The notes under the pieces were generated by a model. It saw only the letters and a list, made by a program, of their open reading frames with translations, searched no databases and had not been told where the DNA came from. Source: Dehalococcoidales bacterium (GTDB lineage: Bacteria; Chloroflexota; Dehalococcoidia; Dehalococcoidales; UBA2162). Taken from it: DNA of 64,000 nt. The translations under genes and the position numbers were made by a program. This document shows positions 37,716 through 46,893 of this stretch, one piece after another. Position 1 is the stretch's first letter. Every line of letters starts with the position of its first letter. The DNA lies in the NCBI GenBank assembly GCA_016932435.1, contig JAFGCW010000028.1:33557-97556 (forward strand). The letters are read 5' to 3'.

Positions 37716-38695
37716 ATCGTAAATCCGTCATAGATTCTGGCGATTATCTCTTCGATGGGCGGATTTTCAATGACGAAATCCCTGATCTGGTTGTCCTGAG
37801 AGATCATACGGATTATTTCTGTCGCCGTTACTGATTCCGGATTGAAACGGAACTCTGCATGGTTGTCATCGAAGAAAGAAAGGCTGGCCATAGGATACTC
37901 GAGCCTGCGAGGAATTTCCAGGAAATCGATCTTAATCACCCTTTCAGGCGTTACAGTGTTTCTGAGCCTAGATATACTGCCATCGAAGAGGAGTGTGCCT
38001 TTACCGATTACCATGATACGCGAGCATAACGCTTCGATATCATCCATGTCGTGAGTGGTCAGTATGACCGTAACATTTCTATCTCTGTTTATCTTCCGGA
38101 TGAAATCACGGACGGCTATCTTCGAGACGGCATCCAGACCGATGGTCGGCTCATCGAGAAACAGGACGGGCGGCTGGTGCAGTAGAGACGCCGCCAGTTC
38201 ACACCTCATTCTCTGACCGAGACTCAACTGCCTGACAGGCATGTTCAGCAGAGAATGCAGGGACAGCACCTCTACCAGTTCGTCTTTCATTTTCAGGTAT
38301 TCACTCCGGGGGACCCGGTAGATGTCCTTCAGGAGGTCGAATGATTCGATAACGGCCACATCCCACCAGAGCTGGGTACGCTGTCCGAACACCACACCGA
38401 TATTACGAACGTGCTCTTTACGCTGTTTCCAGGGAGTCCGTCCCAGCACCTCGCACGTTCCGGAATCGGGGACAAGGATACCGCTCATTATCTTCACGGT
38501 GGTAGATTTGCCGGCTCCGTTCGGACCGATATACCCCACCAGTTCGCCTGCTCTCAGTTCGAATGAGATATCTCTAAGCGCCTGTATCTCCCTGTGTTCA
38601 CGCTTCACGAAACTCCTCACAGAACTGAACAGCCCACTTTTTCCTATGGGAACTCTGAATGATTTATACAGGTTTTCGACAATGATCTGAGACAC
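37712..38695 (-). CDS. ABC transporter ATP-binding protein
   Basis: A 327-residue NatA-like ATPase. A GTG start at 38695 with AAGGGG 6 nt upstream is chosen over the more distal ATG, because the extra 46 residues look like intergenic sequence. Walker A is GPNGAGKSTT, the signature is LSLGQRMRCELA, Walker B is FLDEPTIGLD, with switch His in TTHDMDD. A C-terminal extension of about 90 residues with ERVIKIDFLEI matches the DUF4162-type tail. It energises the two permeases encoded downstream. Confidence 0.93.
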   Translation of the reverse strand: MSQIIVENLYKSFRVPIGKSGLFSSVRSFVKREHREIQALRDISFELRAGELVGYIGPNGAGKSTTVKIMSGILVPDSGTCEVLGRTPWKQRKEHVRNIGVVFGQRTQLWWDVAVIESFDLLKDIYRVPRSEYLKMKDELVEVLSLHSLLNMPVRQLSLGQRMRCELAASLLHQPPVLFLDEPTIGLDAVSKIAVRDFIRKINRDRNVTVILTTHDMDDIEALCSRIMVIGKGTLLFDGSISRLRNTVTPERVIKIDFLEIPRRLEYPMASLSFFDDNHAEFRFNPESVTATEIIRMISQDNQIRDFVIENPPIEEIIARIYDGFTI

Positions 38696-38923
38696 AGGTA
38701 TCCCCTTACAATGAATACTGAAATATGCAGATAAGCATATCAGCGTAACATGAATCAGGGAAAATGTCAAATAAAGCTGGTATGAGTTAACGACAATAGG
38801 AAGTGGAGAGGTTATCTTATCAATCATCGCCATTATTTCTCGTTTATGGTAGGATTATCGTTACCTCAACACTATTTCTGGTATTACGAGTTTAGGATAA
38901 AGGTTCGAATCCAGGTTTTTCTT

Positions 38924-39408
38924 ATGGACGGTAACACTATAGTCAAACTGGTAATATGCATAATTTCCTGTTTTGCCGCGGCTGGTTTTGGCAGTATTTT
39001 CACTTCGAAAGCTATACCCGACTGGTATAGAGGGCTGAAAAAACCACCTATACTCCACCGAACTGGGTATTCGGCCCTGTATGGACCATTCTGTATATCC
39101 TGATGGCGGTCTCCGTATTTCTCGTCTGGCAAAAAGGTCTGTATACTCCAGGGGTAACAACAGCCTTTACGTTATTCTGGATACAACTTACTGCTAATGC
39201 ATTATGGTCATACGTATTTTTCGCCCGAAGATCGATTATCGGGGGCATTATTAATATCATTATTCCCTGGTTATTGATCCTCGCTACAATAATTACAACA
39301 TTCCCTGTCTCGCTAATTGCAGGAATACTATTGCTGCCGTATATCCTCTGGGTCAGCATAGCTGCGTATCTTAACATTGGAATCCGGATGCTGAATAAAG
39401 TTAAATAA
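38924..39408 (+). pseudogene. tspO: TspO/MBR family protein, frameshifted
   Basis: The first part, from ATG 38924, gives a TM helix and then SKAIPDWYRGLKKPP. A one-base deletion at the CC run 39044-39048 puts the rest in another frame: YTPPNWVFGPVWTILY, then VWQKGLYTPG and three more helices to 39408. The reunited protein of about 161 residues has the hallmark TspO motif and five TM helices, the family norm. TspO proteins bind tetrapyrroles or cholesterol-like ligands. Zero-frame translation ends at 39103. Confidence 0.85.
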
Positions 39409-39521
39409 GAGGATAATAAAACCAAAAATAACGACATCACATAATGATGGATGATCATCGGAATATTTACCTGGGAATACGGATATCTATTTAATAGCTA
39501 CCAACTTCGGAATTAAGGAGT

Positions 39522-40088
39522 TTACTGTAAATCCTGATTATTCAGATATGCTAATACTCTTCTTTGAGTGTCGATAAAGTCTTCCGACTGATCGAAGTAT
39601 GGAATCTGGTATTTCTCACATTCTGTTTTCAAAAAAGAGCTATAGCTTATCGATCTATTTACCAGATTAAGTATCTCATTGTCCGAAGATGTTTTAGCCC
39701 AGTCATTAGGAAAGTCTGAATATATCCTGATTTCTTCAAGTTTTTTCTCAGGATCGATCCTGGTATAACCGATAAAACATGATCTAACCTGGTCAGGGAA
39801 TAAACTCCGTATTTCGCTGGCGTGTTCGGGAATAATAGTATACCCTTCAAGGATATACTCGGTTCCAGTTTCTATCATGTTTATCAACATACTCCGTAAA
39901 ATCGGCCACATCTTTTCGGCATTCCTGAACTCCGGATCATCAGGATTAATATCGTATTCCGGTAAACCGTTGGCAAGTCCCATCATGAGCACATCCAGGT
40001 TGAAACAGGGTATTCCTGTTTTTGCCATTAGTTCACGGCTTATCATGGATTTTCCCGTTCTGGAAGCGCCGCCGATAATATATAGCAT
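39522..40088 (-). CDS. P-loop kinase-like protein
   Basis: A 188-residue protein with Walker A GGASRTGKS at residues 6-14, and a downstream Asp (FNLDVLMMG) and helical core as in small metabolite kinases such as adenylate or 2-phosphoglycerate kinase. The specific substrate cannot be told. It stands alone, convergent with tspO. Confidence 0.7.
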   Translation of the reverse strand: MLYIIGGASRTGKSMISRELMAKTGIPCFNLDVLMMGLANGLPEYDINPDDPEFRNAEKMWPILRSMLINMIETGTEYILEGYTIIPEHASEIRSLFPDQVRSCFIGYTRIDPEKKLEEIRIYSDFPNDWAKTSSDNEILNLVNRSISYSSFLKTECEKYQIPYFDQSEDFIDTQRRVLAYLNNQDLQ

Positions 40089-40337
40089 GATATTCTACAA
40101 CTTTCTGGAAATCTGGAATATTATACCAGAAAGCATAGAAAATGGTTGTTTATGGGAAATACCGTTGGAATATCTGTCTCATCATACGTATAGCTATCTG
40201 ATACCATTCGAGGTTATTAAATATCCTTTATTGACTTCATTTTTCCCGCTGTATTAAACTCAACAATAAATAATAAGTTTCTATAGCTGTCGAATGGTAT
40301 GGCAGCCTAGAAAGACCGAAATAGAAAGAGGTGCATA

Positions 40338-41471
40338 ATGGCGAACAATGATATATATGAAAAGGTAGCGGAAATATTCGACTATCCGGGATCAGAGAAT
40401 TTGATCAAGTATTTGAAGATACTTTTTAAGCCCGAGGAGGGAGAACTCCTGCTTGAGTTTCTCGAACCAGCAACCTGCGAACAGGTAGCGAAAAGGCTGA
40501 ATACGGACGAGAAAGCTCTTTCTGAAAAACTTGAGGAACTAAAACGCAGAAGGTTGCTCTTCAAGAAACACGATGAATATTTATTTCATATGGCGATGCA
40601 TGGATTCTTCGCCCGTATCGCTAAAGCTAACAAGGAAGATATACCCGAGGGATTCTGGAAAGCCTGGGATGATTTCATGCCCGAAGTAGAAGAGAAGATG
40701 ATAACCCGCAGTATCAAAGTGGCCCAGGAGGTCCCGGTAAGCGGGGCAATGTCCAGAATAATCCCAGCTCGATTAGCTATCGACTCCAACCCCAATATCA
40801 AGCCTGAGGATGTTCTGCCGGAAGAAGATATACACGCGATGTTGCGGATGAAGGCGAGCCGGGAGATTATGACCGTCAGTGATTGCGACTGCCGTGTAAG
40901 AGCACACCGGTGCGATAGACCGGTGTATAACTGCTTTGAGTTCGGTAAATATGCGGAATTTAACCTCAACCAGTCGTCCAGCCTGAAAGTGATTTCCATA
41001 GACGAAGCCATTGCTATCTCGAATGAGGCTGAAAGGGCCGGACTACTCAAGAGTGGCGGATTAAGCGAGAGGAACGGTGGAGTGCTCTGCCATTGCTGTG
41101 ACTGCTGCTGTAACGTGATGGGGGCGACCATACGCAACGGGGTCGCTCATCAGCTGCGAAATCCAAGCCGCTACCGGGCAAGAGTAGATGCTGAGTCGTG
41201 TGTTGGTTGCCAAGAGTGTATCGAGCGTTGTTTCTTCGGTGCTATCGAGATGAAGAAGGTTCCCGGCTCGAAAAAACTCAAAGCAGTTGTCGACGAGGAA
41301 AAGTGCATGGGATGCGGTCTCTGTGTTCTCGGGTGTGAATCGAAGGCAATGATCTTCGACCTGGTGAAGCCGCCCGAGTATCTGGCAATCGACCATGAGC
41401 AGAGTCGGGCATTATCTCCTTTCAGCGACGAGAAAGTCCCCATATGGAGTAAATTCGCTTCAGCACCCTAA
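40338..41471 (+). CDS. Winged-helix, Cys-rich 4Fe-4S ferredoxin-domain protein
   Basis: A 377-residue protein. An N-terminal winged-helix-like region (about residues 40-100) precedes two unusual cysteine groups: SDCDCRVRAHRC..YNC near 175-195 and LCHCCDCCCNVMG near 250. Two ferredoxin sets follow, CVGCQECIERC and CMGCGLCVLGC, in which the usual Pro after the last Cys is Phe and Glu. It could bind two [4Fe-4S] clusters plus other metal or a corrinoid-activation partner. GAGGTG precedes ATG. Function not known. Confidence 0.75.
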   Translation: MANNDIYEKVAEIFDYPGSENLIKYLKILFKPEEGELLLEFLEPATCEQVAKRLNTDEKALSEKLEELKRRRLLFKKHDEYLFHMAMHGFFARIAKANKEDIPEGFWKAWDDFMPEVEEKMITRSIKVAQEVPVSGAMSRIIPARLAIDSNPNIKPEDVLPEEDIHAMLRMKASREIMTVSDCDCRVRAHRCDRPVYNCFEFGKYAEFNLNQSSSLKVISIDEAIAISNEAERAGLLKSGGLSERNGGVLCHCCDCCCNVMGATIRNGVAHQLRNPSRYRARVDAESCVGCQECIERCFFGAIEMKKVPGSKKLKAVVDEEKCMGCGLCVLGCESKAMIFDLVKPPEYLAIDHEQSRALSPFSDEKVPIWSKFASAP

Positions 41472-41501
41472 AAGTCCCTTAGAGATTCTTAAATAAAAAC
41501 A

Positions 41502-41533
41502 ACAAGCTGTCACTAGCTCTAGTGACAGCTTGT
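41502..41533. terminator. Perfect 15-bp hairpin, probable terminator
   Basis: ACAAGCTGTCACTAG (41502-41516) is exactly complementary to CTAGTGACAGCTTGT (41519-41533) with a 2-nt centre. On the minus strand it runs into TGTTTTTATTTAA, so it best terminates the minus-strand gene at 41620; it also lies just after the plus-strand gene and may serve both. Confidence 0.7.
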
Positions 41534-41619
41534 ACATTATCTGTATATTAAAGACACCTGTCCAGTGATTCGCATAGCTGTCTGTTACTATCTGAGATTA
41601 TTATCAGGCAGGTTTATCT

Positions 41620-42060
41620 CTAAGTATTAGCTTTAGGATGGCTTCTAATATTCGCGATGATTTGAATAATAAAGAGAACGAGCATCAGGATTCCCCATGA
41701 AAGGTGTGATTTCCAGGGCATCACGACAAATCCGTAATTCATTGCCCAATATAATCCAAGATAAGGAACCGTCCATTTCCAGTTCTTTAACCAGTTTTCT
41801 CTGAAGTCAGTCTGAATTTTATAATCGTACAGCCATTCGACAAACAGGAATAACAAAAATATTATGAGGAAAACAAAATACCGGATATCGGCATCTTCAT
41901 AAAAGACCAGGAACATATTGACTGCTACGGGAATAGCCAGCAGAAAATAAAGTTTTCCGTATCTTCTTAAGGTATCCAGTTTTTCTTTTCGAATAAGGAA
42001 GATGGCAATAAGGGCAATACTGTTTACAATACCGATGATGAAAAATACTAATTCTGTCAT
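41620..42060 (-). CDS. Small membrane protein, five TM helices
   Basis: A 146-residue protein, mostly hydrophobic, with about five predicted membrane helices, a charged loop (IRKEKLDTLRR) and a C-terminal LWxx-type helix (WGILMLVLFIIQIIA). I do not recognise it. It stands between a terminator and the ImmA/Xre pair on the same strand. Confidence 0.6.
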   Translation of the reverse strand: MTELVFFIIGIVNSIALIAIFLIRKEKLDTLRRYGKLYFLLAIPVAVNMFLVFYEDADIRYFVFLIIFLLFLFVEWLYDYKIQTDFRENWLKNWKWTVPYLGLYWAMNYGFVVMPWKSHLSWGILMLVLFIIQIIANIRSHPKANT

Positions 42061-42188
42061 GTTTGATCACGCTCATTACTCATTATCAAGAATGATATTT
42101 CAAAAAGTCGAAGTATGCAAAAACTAACGCATCATGCAGAATACTGGCACGCGGAGAATGGCATGGGATTTCAGGATTACCACCCTCA

Positions 42189-42986
42189 CTAACTGACCGA
42201 CTGAATAACAGAATTTTGTGTTTCGGATATTACTCGATCACTTTCGAAGGTAATATCCTGAAGAAAACCGAGTTTCTGCAGACGGACTCGTGCTGCTTCG
42301 GTAGAGACTTCGAATGATTCGGCAACCAGGGCAGCCAGTTCAGTTGCTTCATCAGTACCAGCCGGAAGCCAGTTATGATCGGAGTATCTTCTTAGAAAGT
42401 CTTCCGTTATTTTCCTTAACGGAGTTATCGGTATCAGGAAAGCTCCGCAGGCATAACTGGCCTGCCACTCCATCCAGTCTTCAAAAGGAGCATCGATGAT
42501 ACGGCTGCTTTTGCACCTGGGGTTTATTTCCGGTGCGGTATGATTGAACTTCCTGTAAAGCCGGTTGTATTTCCCCGTGCATATGATAGAAGTCTCAGGA
42601 TTTTCCCACCGGTTCAACTCCCAGAGAAAGGTATGAAATTTTACATGACCGTATTCGTGGGCAAGGGTAGTACGAAGCCGGTGTTCACTCCGGTCATCCA
42701 GTGATAAATCCGCCGAGATCTTTACCGCCGGTTTCCTGTCAGGGAAGAAATCCGTTAACCCTTCAACGTCTTCACCGAAACCGGACAAGTCGGCAAACAG
42801 ATCCAGATCTGAGGTATCTTCCTCAATCATCACTGTCAGGTCATCGGTGGATATTGGGAAACAGCATACTCCATATTTTCTTTCCAGGAATCGGGATACT
42901 ATCCTCTCGCACTCGAAATCCAGTTCTTCCCGGTTATAGTACGGTCGCAGTCTGAACCGGCCGGCTTGGTCGGCTACCCATTTCAC
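42189..42986 (-). CDS. ImmA/IrrE metallopeptidase family protein
   Basis: A 265-residue protein with the gluzincin motif LAHEYGHVKFH (about residues 110-120) of the ImmA/IrrE family. These proteases cleave or sequester partner Xre repressors. The start codon GTG overlaps the upstream Xre stop as GTGA, so the pair is coupled. ImmA in ICEBs1 de-represses a mobile element, and IrrE controls stress genes; no mobile element is seen here, so a stress or antitoxin-type role is possible. Confidence 0.87.
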   Translation of the reverse strand: MKWVADQAGRFRLRPYYNREELDFECERIVSRFLERKYGVCCFPISTDDLTVMIEEDTSDLDLFADLSGFGEDVEGLTDFFPDRKPAVKISADLSLDDRSEHRLRTTLAHEYGHVKFHTFLWELNRWENPETSIICTGKYNRLYRKFNHTAPEINPRCKSSRIIDAPFEDWMEWQASYACGAFLIPITPLRKITEDFLRRYSDHNWLPAGTDEATELAALVAESFEVSTEAARVRLQKLGFLQDITFESDRVISETQNSVIQSVS

Positions 42987-43315
42987 CTTTCTTCACCGCC
43001 TTCTCTTTTACGGTAACTGCGGGCGAATGCTTTGAAGGCTTCCTGTACCTGGGCGGGATTGCTCGGCGAATCATTTCGGTACTTCGGGGGAATCTCGTTC
43101 GCCAGGAAGTAGAAGTATTCTTCCGGAACTCCGAGTACCTTCGCGAACTGGTTGATAAGGTATTCACCAGGTGGATTACGGCGGTCTCTCTCGATATCAT
43201 TCAGGTACTGTGGTGAGATAGGAGTACCGTCCTCTTTCAGTATCATAGAAGCCAATTGCTTCTGACTCAGTTTCTTCTCTTTTCGCCCCTCGGCGACAGC
43301 CTGTCCGAACGTCAT
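42983..43315 (-). CDS. Xre-family helix-turn-helix regulator
   Basis: A 110-residue DNA-binding protein. ATG 43315 has AGGAGA 6 nt upstream; a longer reading from 43381 has no ribosome site. The HTH covers about residues 5-65, with KLSQKQLASMI and QYLNDIERDRRNP as recognition features. It is the partner of the metallopeptidase, with a 4-nt overlap. It may repress its own operon and be relieved by cleavage (inference from ImmA/ImmR). Confidence 0.9.
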   Translation of the reverse strand: MTFGQAVAEGRKEKKLSQKQLASMILKEDGTPISPQYLNDIERDRRNPPGEYLINQFAKVLGVPEEYFYFLANEIPPKYRNDSPSNPAQVQEAFKAFARSYRKREGGEER

Positions 43316-43419
43316 ACGATTTCTCCTGATGCAAGAATTAGATACGCTAATCAGCATATCTGCCGGGGAGGTTTTTGTCAATATCTTGTAGATGATCCTG
43401 GAATCATTTGTCTTTCATT

Positions 43420-43482
43420 GTGAGTTTCGGCGTCAATCCGCCTAAGGCGGAAACCGTAGCAATCTCGATAAATCGAATTCTT
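43420..43482. repeat. REP-like repeat with TCCGCCTAAGGCGGA core
   Basis: GGCGTCAATCCGCCTAAGG, then GCGGAAACCGTAGCAATCTC and GATAAATCGA. Nearly identical to 16750-16806 and to part of 63460-63516. Confidence 0.6.
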
Positions 43483-43493
43483 TCTTTTTTTAT

Positions 43494-43730
43494 CCTCTCC
43501 CTCTGTTACGGGCTGTCTCCCTCTCCAAACGGAAAGGGAGACGCTCGAAAATACCATGTCTGGTAGCCCGAATTTTTTAAAGTATAGGTTGGTTTAATGA
43601 AGAGAATTTCCACTCTGGATATTGGCTGAGGTTAGCGGGACTGATTTTTGAAAGGAAACAATTCCATTTTCGAGTCACCCTCTGTCCCTATCAAGGAAAG
43701 GGGGTGAACTCGTAACCGGGGAAAAGGGTG
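43494..43730. repeat. Hairpin-ended MITE-like repeat, copy D
   Basis: The left end CCTCTCCCTCTGTTACGGG and the hairpin CTCCCTCTCC / GGAAAGGGAG match copies A and C. The right end, reversed (ACCCTTTTCCCCGGTTACGAG, GAGGGTGACTCGAAAAT), matches the left end of copy B. So the copy joins two sub-types of end. With the adjacent REP repeat it accounts for the gap 43316-43896. Confidence 0.65.
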
Positions 43731-43896
43731 AAGAGAAAATAAGATATTAAGGTAATATCATAGTTAATGTATACTCGCAGAATTCACTCCATAACAATAG
43801 ATTAATCAGTCGGATCAGTAATATTGAGTAGTTCTCCCCTTTGTAAAGGGAGTTAGAAGGATTTTAAAATAAACCCGCCCCTTATCCGTACTTTGA

Positions 43897-44451
43897 CTAG
43901 ACCTCCTGATTTCCGAACGTATTGAAATGCAGCCAGCTAAAATCGGGGCGGTCTTCGCCGACAGCCCTGACGGTCGGCCATTCGCCTTCCGGAGTTCCCA
44001 GGCACATGACCGTGGTAAGTTCATGAGTATCGGGGATCTTCAGCAGTTTTTCCACTACATCCTTATACTCTCCACCGAATATAGACATCACACAGCCGAT
44101 ACCCTTGCCGGTCGCTGCCAGCGCCATGTTCTCCGCTGCCATCCAGGCACCGGCGGTACCGAAAATCCCTTTCCTGTTGCATATCGCCACGACACTCGAG
44201 TTCTGATAGAGCCCTTTCTCTATCGCTATTCTTCGCTTACCGCCACGCTGGCCTTCCATCGTGCCTTTCTGCTCAGCTATCTCATTGATAACGTCCCTGT
44301 CCTCGATTATAATGAACTCCCAGGGCTGGGAATTACTGGCCGACGGAGCACGTGAACCCAGCCAAATCAGTTTACGAAGCATTTCCATCGGTACCGGTGC
44401 CGAGAACGCCCTGATAGTCCTTCTTTTTTCTATTGCTTCCCACACATCCAT
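43897..44451 (-). CDS. Nitroreductase family protein
   Basis: A 184-residue FMN-dependent oxidoreductase. ATG 44451 is preferred because GGAGG lies 5-6 nt upstream; ATG 44457 sits on the ribosome site. The N-terminal RRTIRAF, the SNSQPWEFI segment and the C-terminal CLGTPEGE match the family. Substrate unknown; in anaerobes such enzymes reduce nitro compounds, quinones or flavins. It is 29 nt downstream of the epimerase gene on the same strand. Confidence 0.9.
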   Translation of the reverse strand: MDVWEAIEKRRTIRAFSAPVPMEMLRKLIWLGSRAPSASNSQPWEFIIIEDRDVINEIAEQKGTMEGQRGGKRRIAIEKGLYQNSSVVAICNRKGIFGTAGAWMAAENMALAATGKGIGCVMSIFGGEYKDVVEKLLKIPDTHELTTVMCLGTPEGEWPTVRAVGEDRPDFSWLHFNTFGNQEV

Positions 44452-44485
44452 ACACATCCTCCCGCATTCCTGTTATTACCTGATA

Positions 44486-45451
44486 CTAGAATTTCAACGG
44501 TTCAAGGCCGGCATCGAGACGAGCATCGTTAATATGTATCTTTATCCCTTCGTCGAGTGACATGCACTCAAATCCAAAATCGTCCTTGGCTGCCTTCGAG
44601 GTAACATTAAGGGGCTTACCCATACCAAACGGTGCCGGTTTGTCAGCGAATTCTATCACTGCATCCGGGATATATTTCTTCACCACTTCGGCCAGGTCAC
44701 GGAAGTTTACCAGTGGAGTGCCGACATTATAAGCAGGACGCGGAGACGATTTCGCTTTCATTAAAGTAGTGGTGAAAATAGCCAGGTCGTCAGCGGTCAC
44801 CAGCGACATCGACATATTGCCATCGGATTCCATCCTGTAGGGTTGTCCTATCGCGGCTGCCGAGGGCATATCCGACCACATACTGGCTGGGGATTTACCG
44901 CCATGCCCGTACCCGATAGTGGGGCGGACACCGGTGAATTCAATACCGTACTGCTGGTGATACTGAGCAGCTATTATCTCGGCATAGACCTTCGCAACCG
45001 CGTAGGAACTGCTAGGAGCAAGGATAACATCCTCGGTAACCTCGTCACCGTAAAGGTCTGCCGGGCCGTAGACAGTCATTGAGCTGGCGTAGACTACACG
45101 ACTGGCGTCGATAAGACGGGCAGCCTCGAACGCATTGCACATGCCAAGCATATTTACTTTCGTGCTGAGCCGGGGGTTGCTGTTCAGGTCCTGGAGATTC
45201 ATCACGAACGCCCAGTTCACAATACCGTCGATTTTCATCAGCTTGGACGCGTTGAGAATATCTTCAAGTTCGGCTACCGTGCCGCGGACATAGTGAAATT
45301 TGTCTTTCCAGGGCTCATACTGCTTCAGCGCCCAGTCCGGCGGCGGGGCTATATCCACCGATACGACGTTATCAATTTCCTTATCCTGGATCATGTGCAG
45401 GACGGTCTTCCGCCCGAACATACCGCTTCCGCCTAAAACCATAAAATTCAT
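44486..45451 (-). CDS. NAD(P)-dependent epimerase/dehydratase (extended SDR)
   Basis: A 321-residue SDR enzyme. The start is ATG 45451 with AAGGAGG upstream. The Rossmann motif is GGSGMFG at residues 7-13. The catalytic Tyr is in SSSYAVAKVYAE (Y-x3-K), with Ser in VYASSMTVYG. This class changes nucleotide sugars or other cyclic metabolites. It precedes the nitroreductase gene and ends 34 nt before it, so the two are probably one unit. Confidence 0.9.
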   Translation of the reverse strand: MNFMVLGGSGMFGRKTVLHMIQDKEIDNVVSVDIAPPPDWALKQYEPWKDKFHYVRGTVAELEDILNASKLMKIDGIVNWAFVMNLQDLNSNPRLSTKVNMLGMCNAFEAARLIDASRVVYASSMTVYGPADLYGDEVTEDVILAPSSSYAVAKVYAEIIAAQYHQQYGIEFTGVRPTIGYGHGGKSPASMWSDMPSAAAIGQPYRMESDGNMSMSLVTADDLAIFTTTLMKAKSSPRPAYNVGTPLVNFRDLAEVVKKYIPDAVIEFADKPAPFGMGKPLNVTSKAAKDDFGFECMSLDEGIKIHINDARLDAGLEPLKF

Positions 45452-45659
45452 AGCAAATCCTCCTTGATGTAATACGAAAAAAGAATACTGCCAGAAAGCT
45501 AATGATGTCAATTTTTTATTTACTAATATGATTATTTCTAATGACTACCCCTGTTGACATTTAGTTATCCGGGTTATATTCTGATATTCCAGCGTCCTTT
45601 CCAAGACTAACCGGATGAAAGACATGAAGAATAAAATACTATCTGACGTTTCTTTCACG

Positions 45660-45689
45660 TTTGCTGAAAATATGCAATACTGGATATAA
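45660..45689 (+). promoter_or_regulatory. Sigma-70 promoter of the pfk-fba operon
   Basis: TTGCTG (45660-45665), 18-nt spacer, TATAAT (45684-45689), giving a leader of about 30 nt. A second candidate is TTGACA at 45554-45559 with TATTCT at 45577-45582 (17-nt spacer). Confidence 0.55.
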
Positions 45690-45725
45690 TATTATCGCAA
45701 GTGATAGTAAGGTAGGTATGGGAAA

Positions 45726-46841
45726 ATGGCTAAATACAGAATCGGAGTGCTTACCGGCGGCGGTGACTGTGCCGGTTTGAACTCCGCGGTAAAGTGGATA
45801 GTGAAAACCGCACTGGATACCAGGCTTGAAAAAGAAAGAGGTATTCAATACGAGGTCCTTGGTATACGTGAAGGTTGGAAAGGTCTCGTTCTTCCACCGC
45901 CGGATTCTCTCGATGAGTCACAGCACGTGTGCTGCCTGACCGAAGATATAGTCAGGACATGGGACAGGCACGGAGGAACTAACCTGGGTTCTTCAAGAAC
46001 TAATCCCTACAATCCCAATGACTACCGTGTCGAAGAAGTAAAAAAACATCTTGAAAAACTCGAACTCAACGCTCTGATCGCGATCGGCGGAGATGATACT
46101 CTTGGAGTTGGCGGTCAACTGGCGGCAGATGGAGTGAATGTCATCGGTATTCCCAAGACCATAGATAGAGATATAGTGCTGACGGATTATACGCTTGGAT
46201 ACGAAACTGCTTTAAATGTGATCACTGAGGAAGTGGATAGATTAAGAACGTACGCTGGTTCTCACCAGGTTGTTTTCGTTATAGAAACAATGGGAAGGCA
46301 CGCAGGCTGGCTTGCCCTGGAAGGTGGTGAAGCTTCCGGAGCATTTTTAATACTTATTCCCGAGTATGACTTCTCAATGGAAAAGGTGAATGAACTGGTA
46401 CTTCAGGGAGTGAAAGAGGGTAACCGGTACAATATCATCGTGGTTGCAGAAGGTGCCAGTCCGGCAGGGCAATCTACTTTCACCAGGAAAGAGGAAACTG
46501 ATGAATTCGGTCATATATTTCTCGGCGGTATCGGAAATTATGTTGCCCAGGAGATAGAAAAAGGCACCAGATTGATGACCAGGAGTATGGCTCTCGGATA
46601 TCTCCAGCGCGGTGGCGCTCCCTGCGCTTTCGATAGGAGAATGGGAAGATACTTCGGGATAGCGGCCGTAGACCTGATTATCCAGGAAAACTATGGAAGA
46701 ATGGTAAGTTACCAGAACGGGCAGATCACGTCTGTCCCAATAGTCGATATCGTCGGCAAGACACAGACGGTCGATGTTAACACCCTTTATGATACGGAAA
46801 GATTTAACGGTCGCCGAACGATCCTTAACCTTCCCGGGTAA
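45726..46841 (+). CDS. 6-phosphofructokinase, likely pyrophosphate-dependent
   Basis: A 371-residue PFK. The first glycine loop is GVLTGGGDCAG and the second reads IGGDDTLG. Asp in place of Gly in GGDG, together with Lys in the PKTIDRD loop (PGTIDND in ATP enzymes), are the usual marks of the PPi-dependent subclass. The catalytic D in T-I-D is kept, but the residue after it is Arg in place of Asn, which is unusual. The enzyme phosphorylates fructose 6-phosphate reversibly. A GGTATGGG site precedes the ATG. Next to the FBP aldolase gene. Confidence 0.92.
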   Translation: MAKYRIGVLTGGGDCAGLNSAVKWIVKTALDTRLEKERGIQYEVLGIREGWKGLVLPPPDSLDESQHVCCLTEDIVRTWDRHGGTNLGSSRTNPYNPNDYRVEEVKKHLEKLELNALIAIGGDDTLGVGGQLAADGVNVIGIPKTIDRDIVLTDYTLGYETALNVITEEVDRLRTYAGSHQVVFVIETMGRHAGWLALEGGEASGAFLILIPEYDFSMEKVNELVLQGVKEGNRYNIIVVAEGASPAGQSTFTRKEETDEFGHIFLGGIGNYVAQEIEKGTRLMTRSMALGYLQRGGAPCAFDRRMGRYFGIAAVDLIIQENYGRMVSYQNGQITSVPIVDIVGKTQTVDVNTLYDTERFNGRRTILNLPG

Positions 46842-46893
46842 CTCTCCCACTCTATATAATACGCTGTACAGAACTCTACATAGGAGATTGACT

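Noticed and set aside
37712..38833. Longer ABC ATPase start at 38833
   Set aside because: The extra N-terminus reads as a hydrophobic non-conserved stretch; GTG 38695 has a good ribosome site and starts with the conserved first strand.
38909..38920. GGTTCGAATCC, a tRNA T-loop-like string
   Set aside because: The flanks (AAAGG / CCAGG) do not pair as a T stem, and no acceptor, D or anticodon stems can be placed. It lies between the ABC ATPase and tspO.
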